This document shows positions 11,311 through 23,984 of a stretch of DNA of 64,000 nt, piece by piece (the first letter of the stretch is position 1; each line of letters starts with the position of its first letter). The notes beneath the pieces are model-generated. The model was not told where the DNA came from, did not search any database, and saw only the letters and a list, made by a program, of their open reading frames with translations. The translations under genes and the position numbers were made by a program. The DNA is from Myotis daubentonii (lineage: Eukaryota; Chordata; Mammalia; Chiroptera; Vespertilionidae), in assembly GCF_963259705.1 (NCBI RefSeq), contig NC_081842.1:181230349-181294348 (forward strand), read 5' to 3'.

Positions 11311-12399
11311 TATTGGGCCATGGGACTCATTATTGGAACACCAATGCCCAAAACAGAGCCTTGCAAAAACAGAGGGGAAAAGGAGCAATATGATTCCCAT
11401 GCCCCAATGACAGGTATTGAATAAATCTTTATTTGCTGCTAGAAAACCTGGGAAGACTGCCTGGAAGAAGCTGTGGGTCTGGAATCATGAGAAACTTCTG
11501 AATTTCCTCCTTGCCTTTAGTTCTTCTCATCTCTTTGGTCTCTAATGTCTAAAAGGTGTTGAAAGCACTTTGGTAGAAATCAGTAGTTTGTCAAGCTTGG
11601 TTACAGCTATTCTTGGAAAAGAGAAAAGGAAAAAAGTGTGCACCAACTGGTGTGGTAATAATTTAAGTTTTATCCAAATAAGATGTGGAGGACTTCTTGA
11701 GGGGACACATTTCTGGCAGCTGATTGTCCCTGAAAAAGATAAAAGGAAGGATGAGAAGAGAGCATTTTGTGGGAGCTCTCTCCACTTCGGAACCAAGCCA
11801 CTTTTGTTTCTAATTCTCAGAATAAAGAAGGAATCATAGTGATTTTCTAAAAGTAAAACAGGAAAAATCTTTACTTGCTCTGTGTGTTAGGTATCTAGCT
11901 GATAATTCCTAGCACGTGTACATTATTTGCAATCTATAAAGTGTTTGCCATCTGTTCCCCTATTCTCTAAACAAGCCTATGGGGTAGATGAACCCATTAA
12001 AGAGCAAGAAGTGCTTGAAGCTTATACTCACAGTATAATTTAAAATTTTCATTGTCTCTTTTTAAGAGACTTTTAGTATGACACATGTTTTCTTTTCAAT
12101 GACCTTTGATTCTTCTTCCAAGACATAAAGACTAACTCTTTGAAGATAACTCTCCCCCTACCAGGCGATCTAATCTAGAGGATATGATTCAAGACAGAAG
12201 AATAAAAGGACTAAGATAAAGGCTTTAAGTAAAAGAAACATTCTGGCCCCTGATTCTAGTGTGGGCTTGCCTGTGGGATCTCATGGTCATGGGCAGATCG
12301 CTTCAACTGTCTTAAGTCTCCCAGGCAGAGTGCTCATCATTTCCTCCCCTCTGCTCCCAGAGTCTTTTCAACAGCATACCATCATTTAGATTGTATATC

Positions 12400-12665
12400 T
12401 ATTGTTTCTCCCTGACTCTTCCATGTAGAGTGGTTTCTCCCATAATATTCTGTCTCTGTCTCTTGTTAGTTACTTTCATAACACTTAACACAATTTGTCA
12501 TTATTTCCTTTATAATCTCATCCTACTTGATAGAGTTTCTGGCTATCTCCCCAACTGGAATGCGAGCCTCATGAGGACAGGGGCCAGGTCTGTTTTGTTT
12601 ATCCGCCCCATGCTCAGTGACGTTATTTGTCAAATATTGATGGAGTGGATGATACCTCCTGCAGG
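12400..12665 (+). repeat. L2 LINE 3' end
   Basis: 'ccaactggaatgcgagcc', 'tcatgaggacaggggccagg', 'tctgttttgtttatccgccc' and 'gtcaaatattgatggagtgg' track the L2 3' consensus (AGAATGTAAGCTCCATGAGG, GCAGGGACTTTGTCTG). Confidence 0.7.
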
Positions 12666-13224
12666 AGAGAGAGGCCTCCTCTTTTAGCACAGAGTTGGTG
12701 CTCAGCCAGGGATTGGGTTGACTAAAGGAACATGTCTCCAATCCTCACCTCACACTGCAGCCTTGACCAACAAAAGAGGGAATGTCTACTCCCATCCTTG
12801 TACTCAAGTTCTCCAATCCTTGCCAGTTTCTCTGCAGAAGAGGAGGAATTGTCCATATGGTTGGATAGACCCTGACAATCCTGGACCCCAACTTGTGAGG
12901 GGGCAAAGACACTCCATGGAAAGGAACCATGTAGCTATGTATACACCCTATTCTGCTTCCTGAGGCCCGAAGAACAGTATTCTCCTGCTCCCTCTTTGAG
13001 TCTCTTTCTCCCTCTTTCAGACCAGTTTGCCCACTTCTGTCTGCCTGCAATAAGCTTCTTCTGAGGAGGCATCCACCAACTATTCTTCTGTGTGACTTGT
13101 GATGGGGTGGGAGGGTCAGGCAACCACATCCTCATTTGGGTGGCTGTTTGGATAAGTGAATGTGTGGTTGGCTTCATCAACCCAGATGTCACAGTTTGCA
13201 GACCTGAGGTTGTAAATTCAAATC
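12666..13224. other. Unique sequence, no gene
   Basis: Several overlapping open frames of 80-100 codons occur on both strands with no domain, signal or splice context. Left as non-coding. Confidence 0.35.
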
Positions 13225-13239
13225 TAAATCCAGGATGTA

Positions 13240-13460
13240 GCCCTAGTTGGTTTGGCTCGGTGGATAGAGCATCAGCCTGCGGACGGAAGGGTCCCAGGTT
13301 CGATTCCGGTCAAGGGCGTCTACCTTGGTTGCAGGCACATTCCCAGTAGGGGGTGTGCAGGAGGCAGCTGATCAATGTTTCTCTCTCATCGATGTTTCTA
13401 ACTATCTCTCTTCCTTCCTCTCTGTAAAAAATCAATAAAATATGTTTAAAAAAATAAAAA
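13240..13460 (+). repeat. Ves SINE with 15-bp target duplication
   Basis: Well-preserved bat Ves SINE. A box 'tggctcggtggatagagc', B box 'ggttcgattccgg', 'caggaggcagctgatcaatg', 'tctctcatcgatgtttctaa' and tail 'aaaaaatcaataaaatatg'. A perfect 15-bp duplication TAAATCCAGGATGTA flanks it (13225-13239 and 13461-13475), showing L1-type target-primed insertion. The intact duplication and tRNA-like head point to a fairly young copy. Confidence 0.97.
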
Positions 13461-13919
13461 TAAATCCAGGATGTAATTAGGGCATGCTGAGGTCTAAGCT
13501 ACTTTCTCCAACAGTTTTTAGCAATGCTTTGCAGTGGGGTATTCTATGCTTTCCCAGCCATTAATAAAACTGATATCTTACTTTCTGTTGTATTATGAAT
13601 TTGTGCCTGGAGACAAGATGATTGAACACCAAACTCTACCCAAACCCCTAAGACTGTTTTGCTTCTTGGCCTATGGTTCTAGACTATCTGTATCCTAAAA
13701 ATTCAGAATCTCTAAGTGTAGAGTGAAAGAATATAAATTAAAGAAGCATCCAGGACTCCTTTTAGAATTTGAAAGCCATGTCCTAGCAATTTGCTGAATA
13801 AGTCTCCCGTGACCTTGACAGATGAATCTTGTAGATTTATCAAGCCTGTTCTGAAGTCATGAGTTTACTCCTGTCCTCTCAACTGAGAGTCCAGTTCTGC
13901 ATGAGGAGGTTGCTCAAAA

Positions 13920-14090
13920 AGGCTTAAGGGCCTTGGCATTAAACCATCTGAGTTAGGCTCACAGCTCAGCCATTCCCCAGCTGTGCAACCTTAAGCTGGG
14001 CACTTAACCTTTTTGAACAGGAGTTTCTTCAATATGTCAAACTGAAAAAAGTACTTAGTGAAATGTGCTATGAAATAAAGTGAGCAAAAA
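13920..14090 (+). repeat. MIR SINE fragment
   Basis: 'attaaaccatctgagttagg', 'cagctgtgcaaccttaagct', 'gggcacttaacctttttg' and 'tcttcaatatgtcaaactg' give the sense MIR order (head, GTGTGACCTTGGGCAAG block, core). Confidence 0.65.
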
Positions 14091-14869
14091 ATAAAGAAAA
14101 CTTCCAACCCTGAAGGGCATGGAGTGGAATGATGGGATATGCCTTGTGTGGTGAAGAATGTGTTAAAGACTTTGAACTTTCATCTGGTTTCTGGGGTAAA
14201 AACATGCACACACCCACATGTGCTCATATACACATGACCTCCAACCAGTCTCACTGCTGCTGAATAGAACACAACCTATTCCAACTTCTGGGCATGTCTG
14301 AACCAGTTGTCTGCCTCCATCTGGCCTCAACCAAGTCTTTACGGCTAGAACACCTTTTTTTCATGACCTTGAAGATACCAAATGCACTATCTTCTCCAGA
14401 GGGAAATAACACACACAAGGCCACAATGTTTTGTCTTGGAACCTTCCGTAATAGAGATCAGTAAAATTAATTGGCGTCATTAGTGAGAGAGGAAAGCATG
14501 CTTGTAGTAAAATGATTCCCAAACTCAAATCAGAGAATGTCTGTATTGCAACATATGGGGGTGACTTAGTTTTAATGCCTTTTTTTTACAAATGGAAAAA
14601 TAGGCCTAAAAAGTAAAAGTGACTAGCCTCAGGTCAGCCACATAGACAATTTCTGGTTAGAACACAGTGACCATAGCAAACCATGATGCAGGGCCTGGGA
14701 AAGGTCTAGAGACTGAGGCAGAGAGCTTCAAAGAAAAATGGTTTCCTTGGCATGTCTGGGTCCTTCACTGGAAAGAAGACTGCTCCTTTGCACGTGGCCT
14801 AGGCACTTGACCTTTCACTTAATAAATTCTTTGTCCCAGAGATCAATTCCTGGGAAGCCATAGGAAGTC

Positions 14870-15025
14870 CTATTTATCTAGTCCTCACAATTATGTATAG
14901 AGGGGGTATTATCATCTCACACTGGCAGACAAAGAAACTGTGAAGGTGCCAAGGCCCTGATGCTCCAAGTCACACAGCTCAAAGCTGTCCTGCCCTGATG
15001 GGAGGCAGAGCTGCCTGGCTTCTGA
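14870..15025 (-). repeat. MIR SINE fragment, antisense
   Basis: 'ctagtcctcacaattatg', 'gtattatcatctcacactgg', 'agtcacacagctcaaagc' and 'aggcagagctgcctggc' fit an antisense MIR. Confidence 0.65.
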
Positions 15026-15029
15026 AGAC

Positions 15030-18000
15030 CTTCCCTCCCCATTGCACCTGTTGTACCTGCTGCACCTGCTTCTGGCTTATCTCACTCACTCATTAATAAA
15101 AAACATGTTTATTTGTTTGTTTGTAGTAGGAAAATATGCTACATGGGGGCATGAGGTCTTCTCTGTCTTATTCTTTAGTATCTCTTTATGCCTTGGACAG
15201 TGCCAAACACCCAAGAAGGAAGGAAAGGTAGGAAGAGATGAGAAGAATGGAGGGAGGTGAGGGAGGAAAGGAGGAGTTCTGATTCTGCTCCAGCACCTCT
15301 ATTATCTGCTCTAAAATTGGATCATCGTGACAAACTCAAATGTGCACAGCCTTTACCTTTTATAAAATGTTTTTGCATTCTTTGGATCCTCCCAATAGAG
15401 AGTAGAAAGAGAAGGGCTTTTATCCCTATTTTATAGCTCCATTTATAAACCAATCAGCTCCTGAGAGCTGCTAAGTACTAATAACTGTGACAGTCTTAGG
15501 ACACCACGATGACCACAACCTGGTTCATGTGAAGTCCTATTTTCACCTGTCTCCCCATGTGGAGAATTGCAGGCAATGCGAGAGGGCTGTAGTGGGCCTC
15601 TGCACAGCGGGGAGAGATTTGCTCCCTGAAGCTCTCCTGGGCTGTCCTCCAGACAGAAAAGATGCTTGAGATGAGTTTTGGAAGAGCACACACAAAAGGA
15701 AGAGCACATGCAAAGGCACGCATGCCTGAGAAGTGTGGCGCCTTTCAGAAACGATGCGGCTGAACCTAAGGTGCATGCCGAAGAGCAGACTCAGTTGCTG
15801 GAGCCTGAACAGTGAGCAGAGACCAGACCTTGGGAAGTCCTTCAGTGCTTGGACTTCAGCCTGAGGCAGAGGGACTATTGACAGCGGTGTGCCACAGAGT
15901 GGCCCCATCCCACCTTCTGGCGTTAGAAGATCACTTTGGAGGAGGCAGCGTCGAGGGTGGAGCAGAGCACGACAAGGCTGAAGGGCAAGGAGAACAGTTA
16001 GGAGGCTGGGAGGATCATCCTGGAGAGAGATGAAGAGAGACTACAGAAAGACCAGCCAGCCGGTGGCACTGCAGCAAAAAACATGGGGAGATTTGGGCAG
16101 AGTCCACACCAGAATGCCTGTGCTTCTGGGAGGGCAATGATTCGCCCATTTGAGCAGATGGCAAACCTTGGTCTGCCCTGTCTTAGTTCAGCATTCTTCC
16201 CCACACACACAGGCCCAGTGCTGCCTTCATTCTCTGCATTCTGGCCCGGCTCCCTGAAGACATCCTGCAACTTCGAACCTGCACCCATTGACCCTCTCTC
16301 CTCATCCACCTGCTCCTGGCCCGCAGGCTGCCCATCTCTGTTTACTATCACAAAATTAAACTCTTTACTCCTCGGGAGGCTTAGTGGTTACACAGCTGCA
16401 AGTTATAGGAGAATGTACAAGCTCTTCTACCCTCGAGAGAAAAGGTGGGCCATCACCCTTACTGAGGTGCACTGGGACCTACCTGGCCCCTCAGGCCCTC
16501 TCCTCACCTATGTTTCTGAAGGCTTGTTTAACATTTAAGCTCAAAGAGCCTTTTGAATTCACCTAGGCTCAGGGTTACCATGTGACTCAGTCATGGCCAC
16601 AGCCAGCAAGTTGGCAGGTCAGGTTCCTGGACTGACTCTCAAGCCTCTGGCACTTTCATGACCTCATAGTGGCCTAGGAAATTAGGACTTCAATTTGGGT
16701 CTGATCAAACCATAATGCTTTCCATTGTTGGAACAAGGAGGGTATGGATACTCCAAGGAGCCCACAGGTGAGTGCCTGTCCTAGTCCCAGGTGAGGCCCA
16801 GGCAGAGCGGTTCCCTAGCCCCGCGCCAACCAGGCGGTTCTCCAGTCCATGTGGTGTTTACCCTTTCCTCATTCTGTGGTGATGTGCTCATTGATGAGCC
16901 GTGGAGCACATCCAGAATGTTTTTGGAGCTGTTAGCTATTATGTCCTAAAATATAATAAATTGCACACTGCAGCTCTGCTTCTTCCCTCTTTCTTTCTTT
17001 CAAACAACTGAAGAGCTAAAAATACCAACCTCCTTCCAGGGCCCACATCGTGTCCAGGTTACCACCAACAGGAGAGTCCTCAGGCCCTGGAGCCCCTGTT
17101 TACTCTGAAGAACTCACTCCGCACCAGCTGAGTGCCCTCTTGGCCCCAGTGCCTCTGGGAGGATGTCTCCTAGGGCCCCTCTGTGTAGACACAGACAGCA
17201 AGCTGCCCCTTGTTGACAATGCGGAGCTGCACCCCCAGCCCACCACTGCCTGCTCCTCTGGCCACCGGGACTGCATTTATTATTCCAGATGATAAAGCAT
17301 ACTGTCCTGAGGAGTTCAAAGCCCCCACTAACACCATTGCCTCATAGGCAGTAAAGTTGTATTATTTATTTCATGGAACAGTCTACCAGCCTCCTGCTCT
17401 CTCTTCTCTTCTCCCTCTTTTTCTCTGCCTCCCTCCCTCTCCCTCCCCCTAGCCTCTTTTCTTCTGCCCTTTCCTTTCCATCTCAGACCCTTGGCCACTT
17501 CCTCTTGTTTTCCCTTCTTCCCTTTGTCCTTCCCTATTTTTTCTCTCTCAAGAGGCCCCGAAGAAGCTCTGGAGAAAACATTTGAATCCCCAAGTTAGAA
17601 GCTAACAGGCTCTGATATTGGACAAGAACTACTCATTTCCATCGTGTCCTAGACCACGCATTTAGAGTGGAAGTTCACAAAGTGGACACTAACTGACAAA
17701 GGCCCAGCTTTACCACCAGGCATGGGAATCCTGGGCCCAGCCTGCCTGGGATATAAGTATATCAAAAAGCATGAGTGGAAACGGGAATCTCTATATGCAG
17801 TGGAACTGACCAGAAAGTCAGACAACTCTGCAACACTCCTAGATTTGTGATCTTGGGAAAAATTTTCTCTGTGGATCTCAGTTTCTAATAAGTCTAAAGC
17901 AGTTAGGAATCCCTGTCCTACCCTCTTCCAGGAAGGACAAAAGTATGCCTAAGGTCATCACTAGGAAATTCTTAAGTGCCTATGCAATGGTATAATATTA

Positions 18001-19080
18001 TTATGAGCTACCTACTCCCAGTGGTTATTGTAAGAATCAAGTGAGACCATGTGTATAAACTCCCTAACATGTTGTCAGGAACAAGTAAACATCAGCTGCA
18101 ATTATCATTTGCTGCTGGCTAGGTCCCCCAAGCAGCAGGCTGAGATGGAGGTGTGAATGCAGAAATGGTATCAGGGATTTCTCTCAGGATCCCCACATAT
18201 GAAAGGGAAGAGAAGGTGGCAGGGTCAGGCAGAGAAAGAAGTGAGCTGTGGTGCAGCCTCAACAGAGGTCTCAGCCAACACTATAGGGAACTCTGAAGTG
18301 GGATCGGCCTTTCAGAGTTACCCTAAATTGGGGTTAGGAGGCCAGGCATTTATCTCCCCTACTCCCCCCCTCCCCCCAGAGTTCAGTCATTAGATGTGGG
18401 CTGCCCCAGAAAGGCAGTAGGATCTCAGGAGAGTTAGCTCTCTTCAGCTGATGCAATCCTTAGGGGACTAAGAATTGAGGGCTGTCTTCTGGCAGCCCTC
18501 CCAGCAGCTGGAGAAATAATTCCTTAAGTACAGAGACAAAGTCTGGGCCATGCATCCAGTATCCCCTACTTCATCATTATTATTACATAAATATAATGAT
18601 TTATTTTGTTTCCTCATATGGCTGAAAAATTCTGATATTGGCCAAAGAGTCTGTAATTAGAAGACAAATGTGGAAAAATTGTTTCTACTTAACCAACCAG
18701 TAAGTAAACACTGATCAGCAGCTTCTCAAATGGAATTGCACAGTGACCATCAGACTGACCAACCCAATGGGTCCACAACAGAAAGATGTGATTTGCAAGA
18801 CTATTTACAATGGCCTCCTAGTCATTTCCCAGACTTGCATTCTCCATCATCCCCTACTGGCAGATTCTGTATATTGCTTCTATAGTTCTTTCTGACTCTC
18901 ACTTCTGAATTTATCACTCTACTGCTTAAACATAACCAAGTCCTCCATCCCCTAAAAAAATAATCAGGTCTCACTCTCCCTTGGCAGCCTCATTCCCTGC
19001 CCCTCCTTCCACCCCTCCACCTCATGACCCCAGCAGCTTATCCTATGTGAGCCATTCCTAATGTGTAGCTCAGTGCTTCA
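15030..19080. other. Long non-coding stretch
   Basis: No gene supported. The longest frame (16083-16538, 151 codons) has no domain, overlaps a 117-codon antisense frame, and lacks splice or initiation context. An AP-1-like dyad (TGACTCAGTCA) is at 16583-16593. A pyrimidine tract is at 17385-17550. The rest is unique or too diverged to name. Confidence 0.4.
17385..17550. repeat. Pyrimidine-rich tract
   Basis: C/T-rich run with CCCT, TTCC and CTCT units and few purines. Imperfect, so low-complexity rather than a simple microsatellite. Confidence 0.8.
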
Positions 19081-19085
19081 ATATT

Positions 19086-19480
19086 TTTTTCTATTTTTTT
19101 CAGTGTATTTTTTTTCTTTATTTATTGATTAAGGTATTACATATGTGTTCTTATCCCCCCATTGTCCCACTCATTCGCCCACCTCCCTGGTGTCCTTGTC
19201 CATTGGTTAGGCTGATATGCATACATACAAGTCCTTTGGTTGATCTCTCCCCCTTACCCCACCCTCCCCTACCTTCCCTCTAAAGTTTGAGCATCTGATT
19301 GATGCTTCTCTGTCTCTGGATTTTTTTTGTTCATCAGTTTATGTTGTTCATTATATTCCACAAAAATGAGTGAGATCATGTGATGTTTATCTTTCTCTGA
19401 CTGACTTATTTCACTTAACATAATGCTCTCGAGGTCCATCCATACTGTTGCAAATAGCAGGACTTTCTTCCATTTAAAAA
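19086..19480 (-). mobile_element. 5'-truncated bat L1, 3' end
   Basis: Minus-strand LINE-1 tail. Translated on the minus strand (about 19330-19465) it gives FATVWMDLESIMLSEISQ, then a run rich in S/E/K/D and HMISLIF: the last conserved segment of L1 ORF2 (reverse transcriptase protein). The 3' UTR follows (GGTGGGCGAATGAGTGGGAC; then ACATATGTAATACC; then TTAATCAATAAATAAAG) and ends in an A-rich tail seen as T-runs at 19086-19120. ORF2 is only a stub; the copy is dead. Confidence 0.85.
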
Positions 19481-20722
19481 AATATTTTAAGTATATTAAA
19501 AACAATATAGAAATGTTGAAAAAAATGGACTTCAATTCCTTAAGGTTTTTCAAGACAGAGGGCCATCTATGTCATTTTTTGAGAAGAATACAATGAAATC
19601 CCATGAGATGGTGACCAGCCCTGCAGCCTTGGTGGACAGGCTGAGAGAGGAAGGACTGGCCTGCCATGATTAACCTTGCTTCTTCACAGTGATGTAGCCA
19701 TGCTGGACAAATTCAGACTAAACATAAACACATCATTGTCTCCATGTGTGTTTCTAATGTGTTAGCATCAAACTCCAGGGAGGGCTCTTGGGGACAGTAA
19801 ACGACACTGAGATCAACCCGGAGTTAATTTGGATATGTATACCTGTCATCTTTCTAGCAGTCTTCCTGGAGCAGCCTCAGGGAAAGTCCACAAGGGCAAG
19901 GACTCCATGTTGCCATCTGACCACTAAATCATCCTTTGTGACCTGAGCCCCAAGCCAGCTGACGAGCATTGGAGGCCCTAGGAAATGAGACATCGACCCT
20001 GCCTACATGAAACTCACAGGGAACCAAGCAGGTTGTGTGAGAAGCACACTTGTCAGTAAGTGCACATGCAGATCAGGGCCCCACTGCAGACTTGGGAAGG
20101 CTCCCAAGAAAATGGTAATTAGGCTGAGACCTAAGGGATTGTCTCAAAGTTACTCATATGAGAACGGGCAGCAGTAGAGTAGAAAATAGTGTGTTCCTGT
20201 CAGAGTAAATAGTGTGTGAGAAAGCTCAGAGGTAAAAAAAGAAAAAAGAGCATTGGCCATTGAAAATGACAAATCTAGTTCCTGTGGTGGGAACACTGTG
20301 CAGAGAAGTGGTCATGAGGAAGCTGCAGAAGGAGGCAAAGACCCTACAATGAAGAGAGTAGAAGCCCCATTGGTACATGGCTTTTCCTAAGAGCACAAGA
20401 GAGCCAGTAAAACCCTTCAAGCAAGATCCTAACCACAAATCCTAACCAAAATTATCTGTGGCAGTAACACATTGGCCACACTCATTCAGTGGGAGTGCCC
20501 AAGTTAAAGGTCCTCTGCCTTGTGCACTCTAAATTATCAACTTGATCTAAGAGGACTTAAGAAAGCCTTCTTTTAGAGCTCACCTAAGACTAAGGAAGTA
20601 TGAGAAGTAGAAAGAATATCAGATTAGTGTGATAGTTAATGTTATGTGTCAATTGGCTAGGCTAATGTATCCAGTTATTTGGTCCAGTGGTAGTCCAGAT
20701 GTTGCTATGACTGTCTTTTGTA

Positions 20723-20852
20723 CAGGGTAGGACAAAAGTGGGTTTACAGTTGTGAGTATATGAAGCACAGAGTTTATTCTTATGTTATCATTTATTAACT
20801 ATTGTATTATTCTCCATATGAAGAACTGTAAACCTCCTTTTCCCCCAGCCTG
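20723..20852 (+). mobile_element. Mariner-type MITE
   Basis: About 130 bp with terminal inverted repeats: left CAGGGTAGGACAAAAGTGGG continuing TTTACAGTT; right AACTGTAAACC, CTCCTTTT, CCCCCAGCCTG. The left end follows TA (20721-20722); the right is followed by CA, a decayed TA. Short non-coding passenger moved by a mariner transposase. It lies inside the 20.6-kb LTR-like repeat. Confidence 0.8.
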
Positions 20853-21191
20853 CAAATTAACATTTGTAACCAGTGGACTTTAAGGAAAGCAGATTATCAT
20901 CCAGAATATGAGTGAGCTTCATCATATCAGTGAGAGGCCTTACGTGGGAAATCTAGGTTTCTCAGAGAAGCATTCTGCCTCAAGACTAAAATATGAAAAC
21001 CCTGCCCAAATTTCCAATCTGCTGAACTGCCCTAAGGAGTTGAGACTCAAGTCTTGCCTGCATGTACGCCTGCCAGCTGGCCCTGAATGCCCTGAAGACT
21101 TGTGACAAGCAAGACATTAAATTACTGTCCGCCAATTCCTTAAAATTAATTCTCAATTGGTGTTGAACAGATAGATAGGTAGATAAATACA

Positions 21192-21200
21192 TAGATAGAT

Positions 21201-21256
<56 letters not shown>
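21192..21256. repeat. (GATA)n microsatellite
   Basis: About fifteen GATA units with one break. Its minus-strand frame reads as Tyr-Leu-Ser-Ile repeats and is not a gene. Confidence 0.97.
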
Positions 21257-21257
<1 letters not shown>

Positions 21258-21269
21258 ATGAAGATAATG

Positions 21270-21295
21270 TACACACACACACACACACACACACA
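21270..21295. repeat. (CA)n microsatellite
   Basis: Short AC run of about 25 bases just before the LTR-like 3' end. Confidence 0.97.
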
Positions 21296-22409
21296 ATTGG
21301 TTCTCTCTCTGTAGAACCTTGATTGATACAACTAGGATTCATTCAGAAACCCCACTCCAATCTCCTATCATTTAACTTCTTTGAGCCTATTGTCTCAGCA
21401 GGATAATGGAAACTAATCACCCTCCTGACACATAGTAGGTGCTTTAGATCATTTTTTCCCTTTCCTTGATCGATAGGATGGATACATACCTAATGAAAGG
21501 CATTTTTCTGCTGACACAGGCTGCCCTCAATGAAATCTGATCTAGAATGAGAAGCACTAAACAAATAAAAGAGAATATTTTCTGAATATTATTGCCACCA
21601 TGATGGATGACTGCTCCAAAAGCTATTTCTCAAGAGTTCCTAGTAGAGAAAAATGTTCAAGCTTGATTTTATATGTGTGTGGAAAATAAATTGTATGACA
21701 TGGGTGGCGACATTTGGACGGGGAGAGGGCTTAGCCAAGGAATTAAACATGTCAGGAGTCTCAGAATGAAAATAACGTTGAAATAGAAGGTGAAAGGGGC
21801 ATATTTGGAAAGCTTGACAAGTGGCACAATGGGAGGAAAGGTGGCATTCTAGAACGGGATGTCAGCCATTCTCTGCCACTAAAGCCACTATCTGCCCTCA
21901 ATAACTCAGCAAGGTGGAAAGGAGGAAAAAATATGAGCCCAAGTTCTAATGCTCTATTATCACAACTGGCTTAAATTATTTTCCCTTGCTTAATTGACCA
22001 CATAGCAAGAACAGAGAGAGTAAAACCAGACAAACTCTTTTTTTAAGGAATCTTTGCCTAGGTAATCTCTCAAGTTCCTGTCAGCAAAACTCTCAACATT
22101 AGAGATACCCAAGACCTAGAGAGAAAAAATGTCTGGGATAATGTCACACATAACACAAGGTCTGAGAGCTCCCAACCACCGGGCTTTGTAAAGAACTAAG
22201 AGTATTATCTAGGCAGACATGTCAAATAGATTGCATTCAGCACACCAGCTCCAACTGATTGATGGTGCTGGGTTGAGGTGTATGAGAGCAAATACAGGTT
22301 CAGCATGAAAGAGGGCTTGATGGATTAGTGACGTCTGTCATGAGACAGAAGACCTATAAGCAAGCCAAATTTTTGTCATTCCTATCAGATCCAACTTTTT
22401 TTCCTATAT

Positions 22410-22636
22410 CATAGGTCAGCAAAATATAGTCTGTGGCCAAATGAGGCCCCCTGTTTATTTTTATAAATAAAGTTTTATTGGAACACAACTCTGCTCATTC
22501 GTTTGTGTATATTCTATGGCTACTTTTGCTCTACAATCATAGAATTGAGCAATCACAATATAGACAACATGGTCCACAAAGCCTAATATATATATATATG
22601 CAAATGGTCTCTTTATAAAAAAGTTGACCAACCCTA
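22410..22636 (+). repeat. hAT-Charlie MITE
   Basis: Blocks 'ataggtcagcaaaatatag', 'tctgtggccaaatgaggccc', 'ataaataaagttttattgga', 'acacaactctgctcattcgt', 'acatggtccacaaagcc' and 'aagttgaccaaccct' match the common mammalian hAT element with CAGGGGTCGGCAAAC-type ends. Flanks TTCCTATA and TTCCATAG resemble a decayed 8-bp duplication. Confidence 0.8.
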
Positions 22637-22843
22637 TTCCATAGTACACTGGGACCCAGATTGACCCAATTCCACTCAGATAATGAGGTCACTCATTCAT
22701 AATTCATCCCATATTTATTACATGTCTCATATGTTCCAGACACTACATATATAAACATATATATATATATAATATAGTAATAGGTACTATGTAATATAAC
22801 ATAGCAATTTAGACGATGAAAGGAAACAGTCTTAGGATAAAGT

Positions 22844-22846
<3 letters not shown>

Positions 22847-22893
<47 letters not shown>

Positions 22894-22904
22894 GATAGAT
22901 AGAT
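22847..22904. repeat. (GATA)n microsatellite
   Basis: GATA run of about 14 units with one break near 22893. Confidence 0.97.
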
Positions 22905-23536
22905 TTATATCTGGAAATATAAATATTTCCAACCCACATCTTCCTAAGGCTGTTTCCCTTCGTGGTCACAGGATGGCTGCCAGGGCCCATCTGGTCTGTG
23001 TGCTTCCTTGTTTATATCAAGCAGGGAAGAGAAATAATCCACTCCCCACAGCAAGAATTAGAAGTCCTTCCTGTCCTTCCCATCTGTCTAATTAGGCCGC
23101 TTAAATCATAAACCTAGGTTCAGACCAACACTGTTTGCCAGGGGTGTGCCATGCCCAGACAGGCTATCTTAGGACTCACCCCTAAACTGGGGAGAGGGCA
23201 GCATCCTCTGTGCCTTGTTGGAGAGAGATGAATGCTTGCACAAAGTCAAGTTTCAAGCAACAACAAGGAGAGGGAGAGGAATGATGACTGGGCAACCCCC
23301 AGTCCACCACAGTGGCTATTGCAATCACGCAGTTGAAGGATAGTGGTGACTTCCTAGTTAGGGGAGAGCAGGAGAGAAAGAACAGGGAAAATGTTTGAGG
23401 TAGAAGGACTAGTTAGATTGGATGTTACAATGATAAGGTAGAGAGAACAAAGTTGATCCTCCAGTTCTTGGCTTATGCAATGAGTCAATGATTATCACCA
23501 ATAAGGTACGAGAGCAGGAGGGTCGGGGAACTAGAC

Positions 23537-23715
23537 TAGTCATTCTTAACCCTGCCTGCCCATTAGAGTCACTAGAAAGCTTTTAGAAAATACTTAAATC
23601 TGGGCCCCTCTCCAGGTCAATTAACCCCAAAGTTCTAGAAAGAAGCCCAGGCACTGGTGTTTTTTGAAAAGCTCCCCAGGGAATTCCAGTGTGTAGCCTG
23701 TGTTGAGAACCACTG
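23537..23715 (+). repeat. Old hAT-type MITE
   Basis: Left end TAGTCATTCTTAACCCT and right end TGTTGAGAACCACTG fit the CAGTGGTTCTCAACC terminal repeats of hAT-Charlie MITEs. Internal 'ctgggcccctctccagg' and 'gaaaagctccccagggaatt' fit too. Flanking AACTAGAC and CTCTAAAC agree at 5 of 8 positions, a possible target duplication. Confidence 0.75.
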
Positions 23716-23984
23716 CTCTAAACCATTCAAGTAGGAGCAAAGCCAAGAGATTATCTAACCAAACTCCTCATTTTATGAATAAAAAAACCAGAGTCCTGCC
23801 CAATGTCACACACCCTTCACCACATTTCCCTTTCATTTCAGTAAGTTGTGTTTGGGTGTCCACAGTGCGTCAGGAACTGGGCTCTGTTATAAGACAGCAA
23901 GGTCAGTGGCAGGCCTGGCTATGTCTGACACACAGGACTGCAGAAAGTGTGGGAGAAAGGAGGACCACAGCTCTGGCCTGTGTG

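Larger units (their letters stand above)
20630..21330 (+). repeat. Old LTR-like repeat with insertions
   Basis: Starts TGATAGTTAATGTTATGTGT and ends 'aaccttgattgatacaac', so it has TG...CA ends like an LTR. Blocks such as 'gccaattccttaaaattaat' and 'attggttctctctctgtag' match a common old mammalian LTR-type repeat whose exact name I cannot give. It carries a mariner MITE (20723-20852) and GATA and CA microsatellites near its 3' end. Confidence 0.5.

Noticed and set aside
13250..13320. tRNA-like A and B boxes
   Set aside because: Part of a Ves SINE; no full cloverleaf or mature tRNA end. The same applies to the other Ves copies.
16083..16538. Open frame of 151 codons
   Set aside because: No domain, signal, or family resemblance; an antisense frame overlaps it; composition is that of non-coding DNA. 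A spliced exon cannot be excluded without a protein search.
19269..19553. 94-codon minus frame with LINE-like residues
   Set aside because: It is the truncated end of L1 ORF2, included under the L1 feature and not a host gene.
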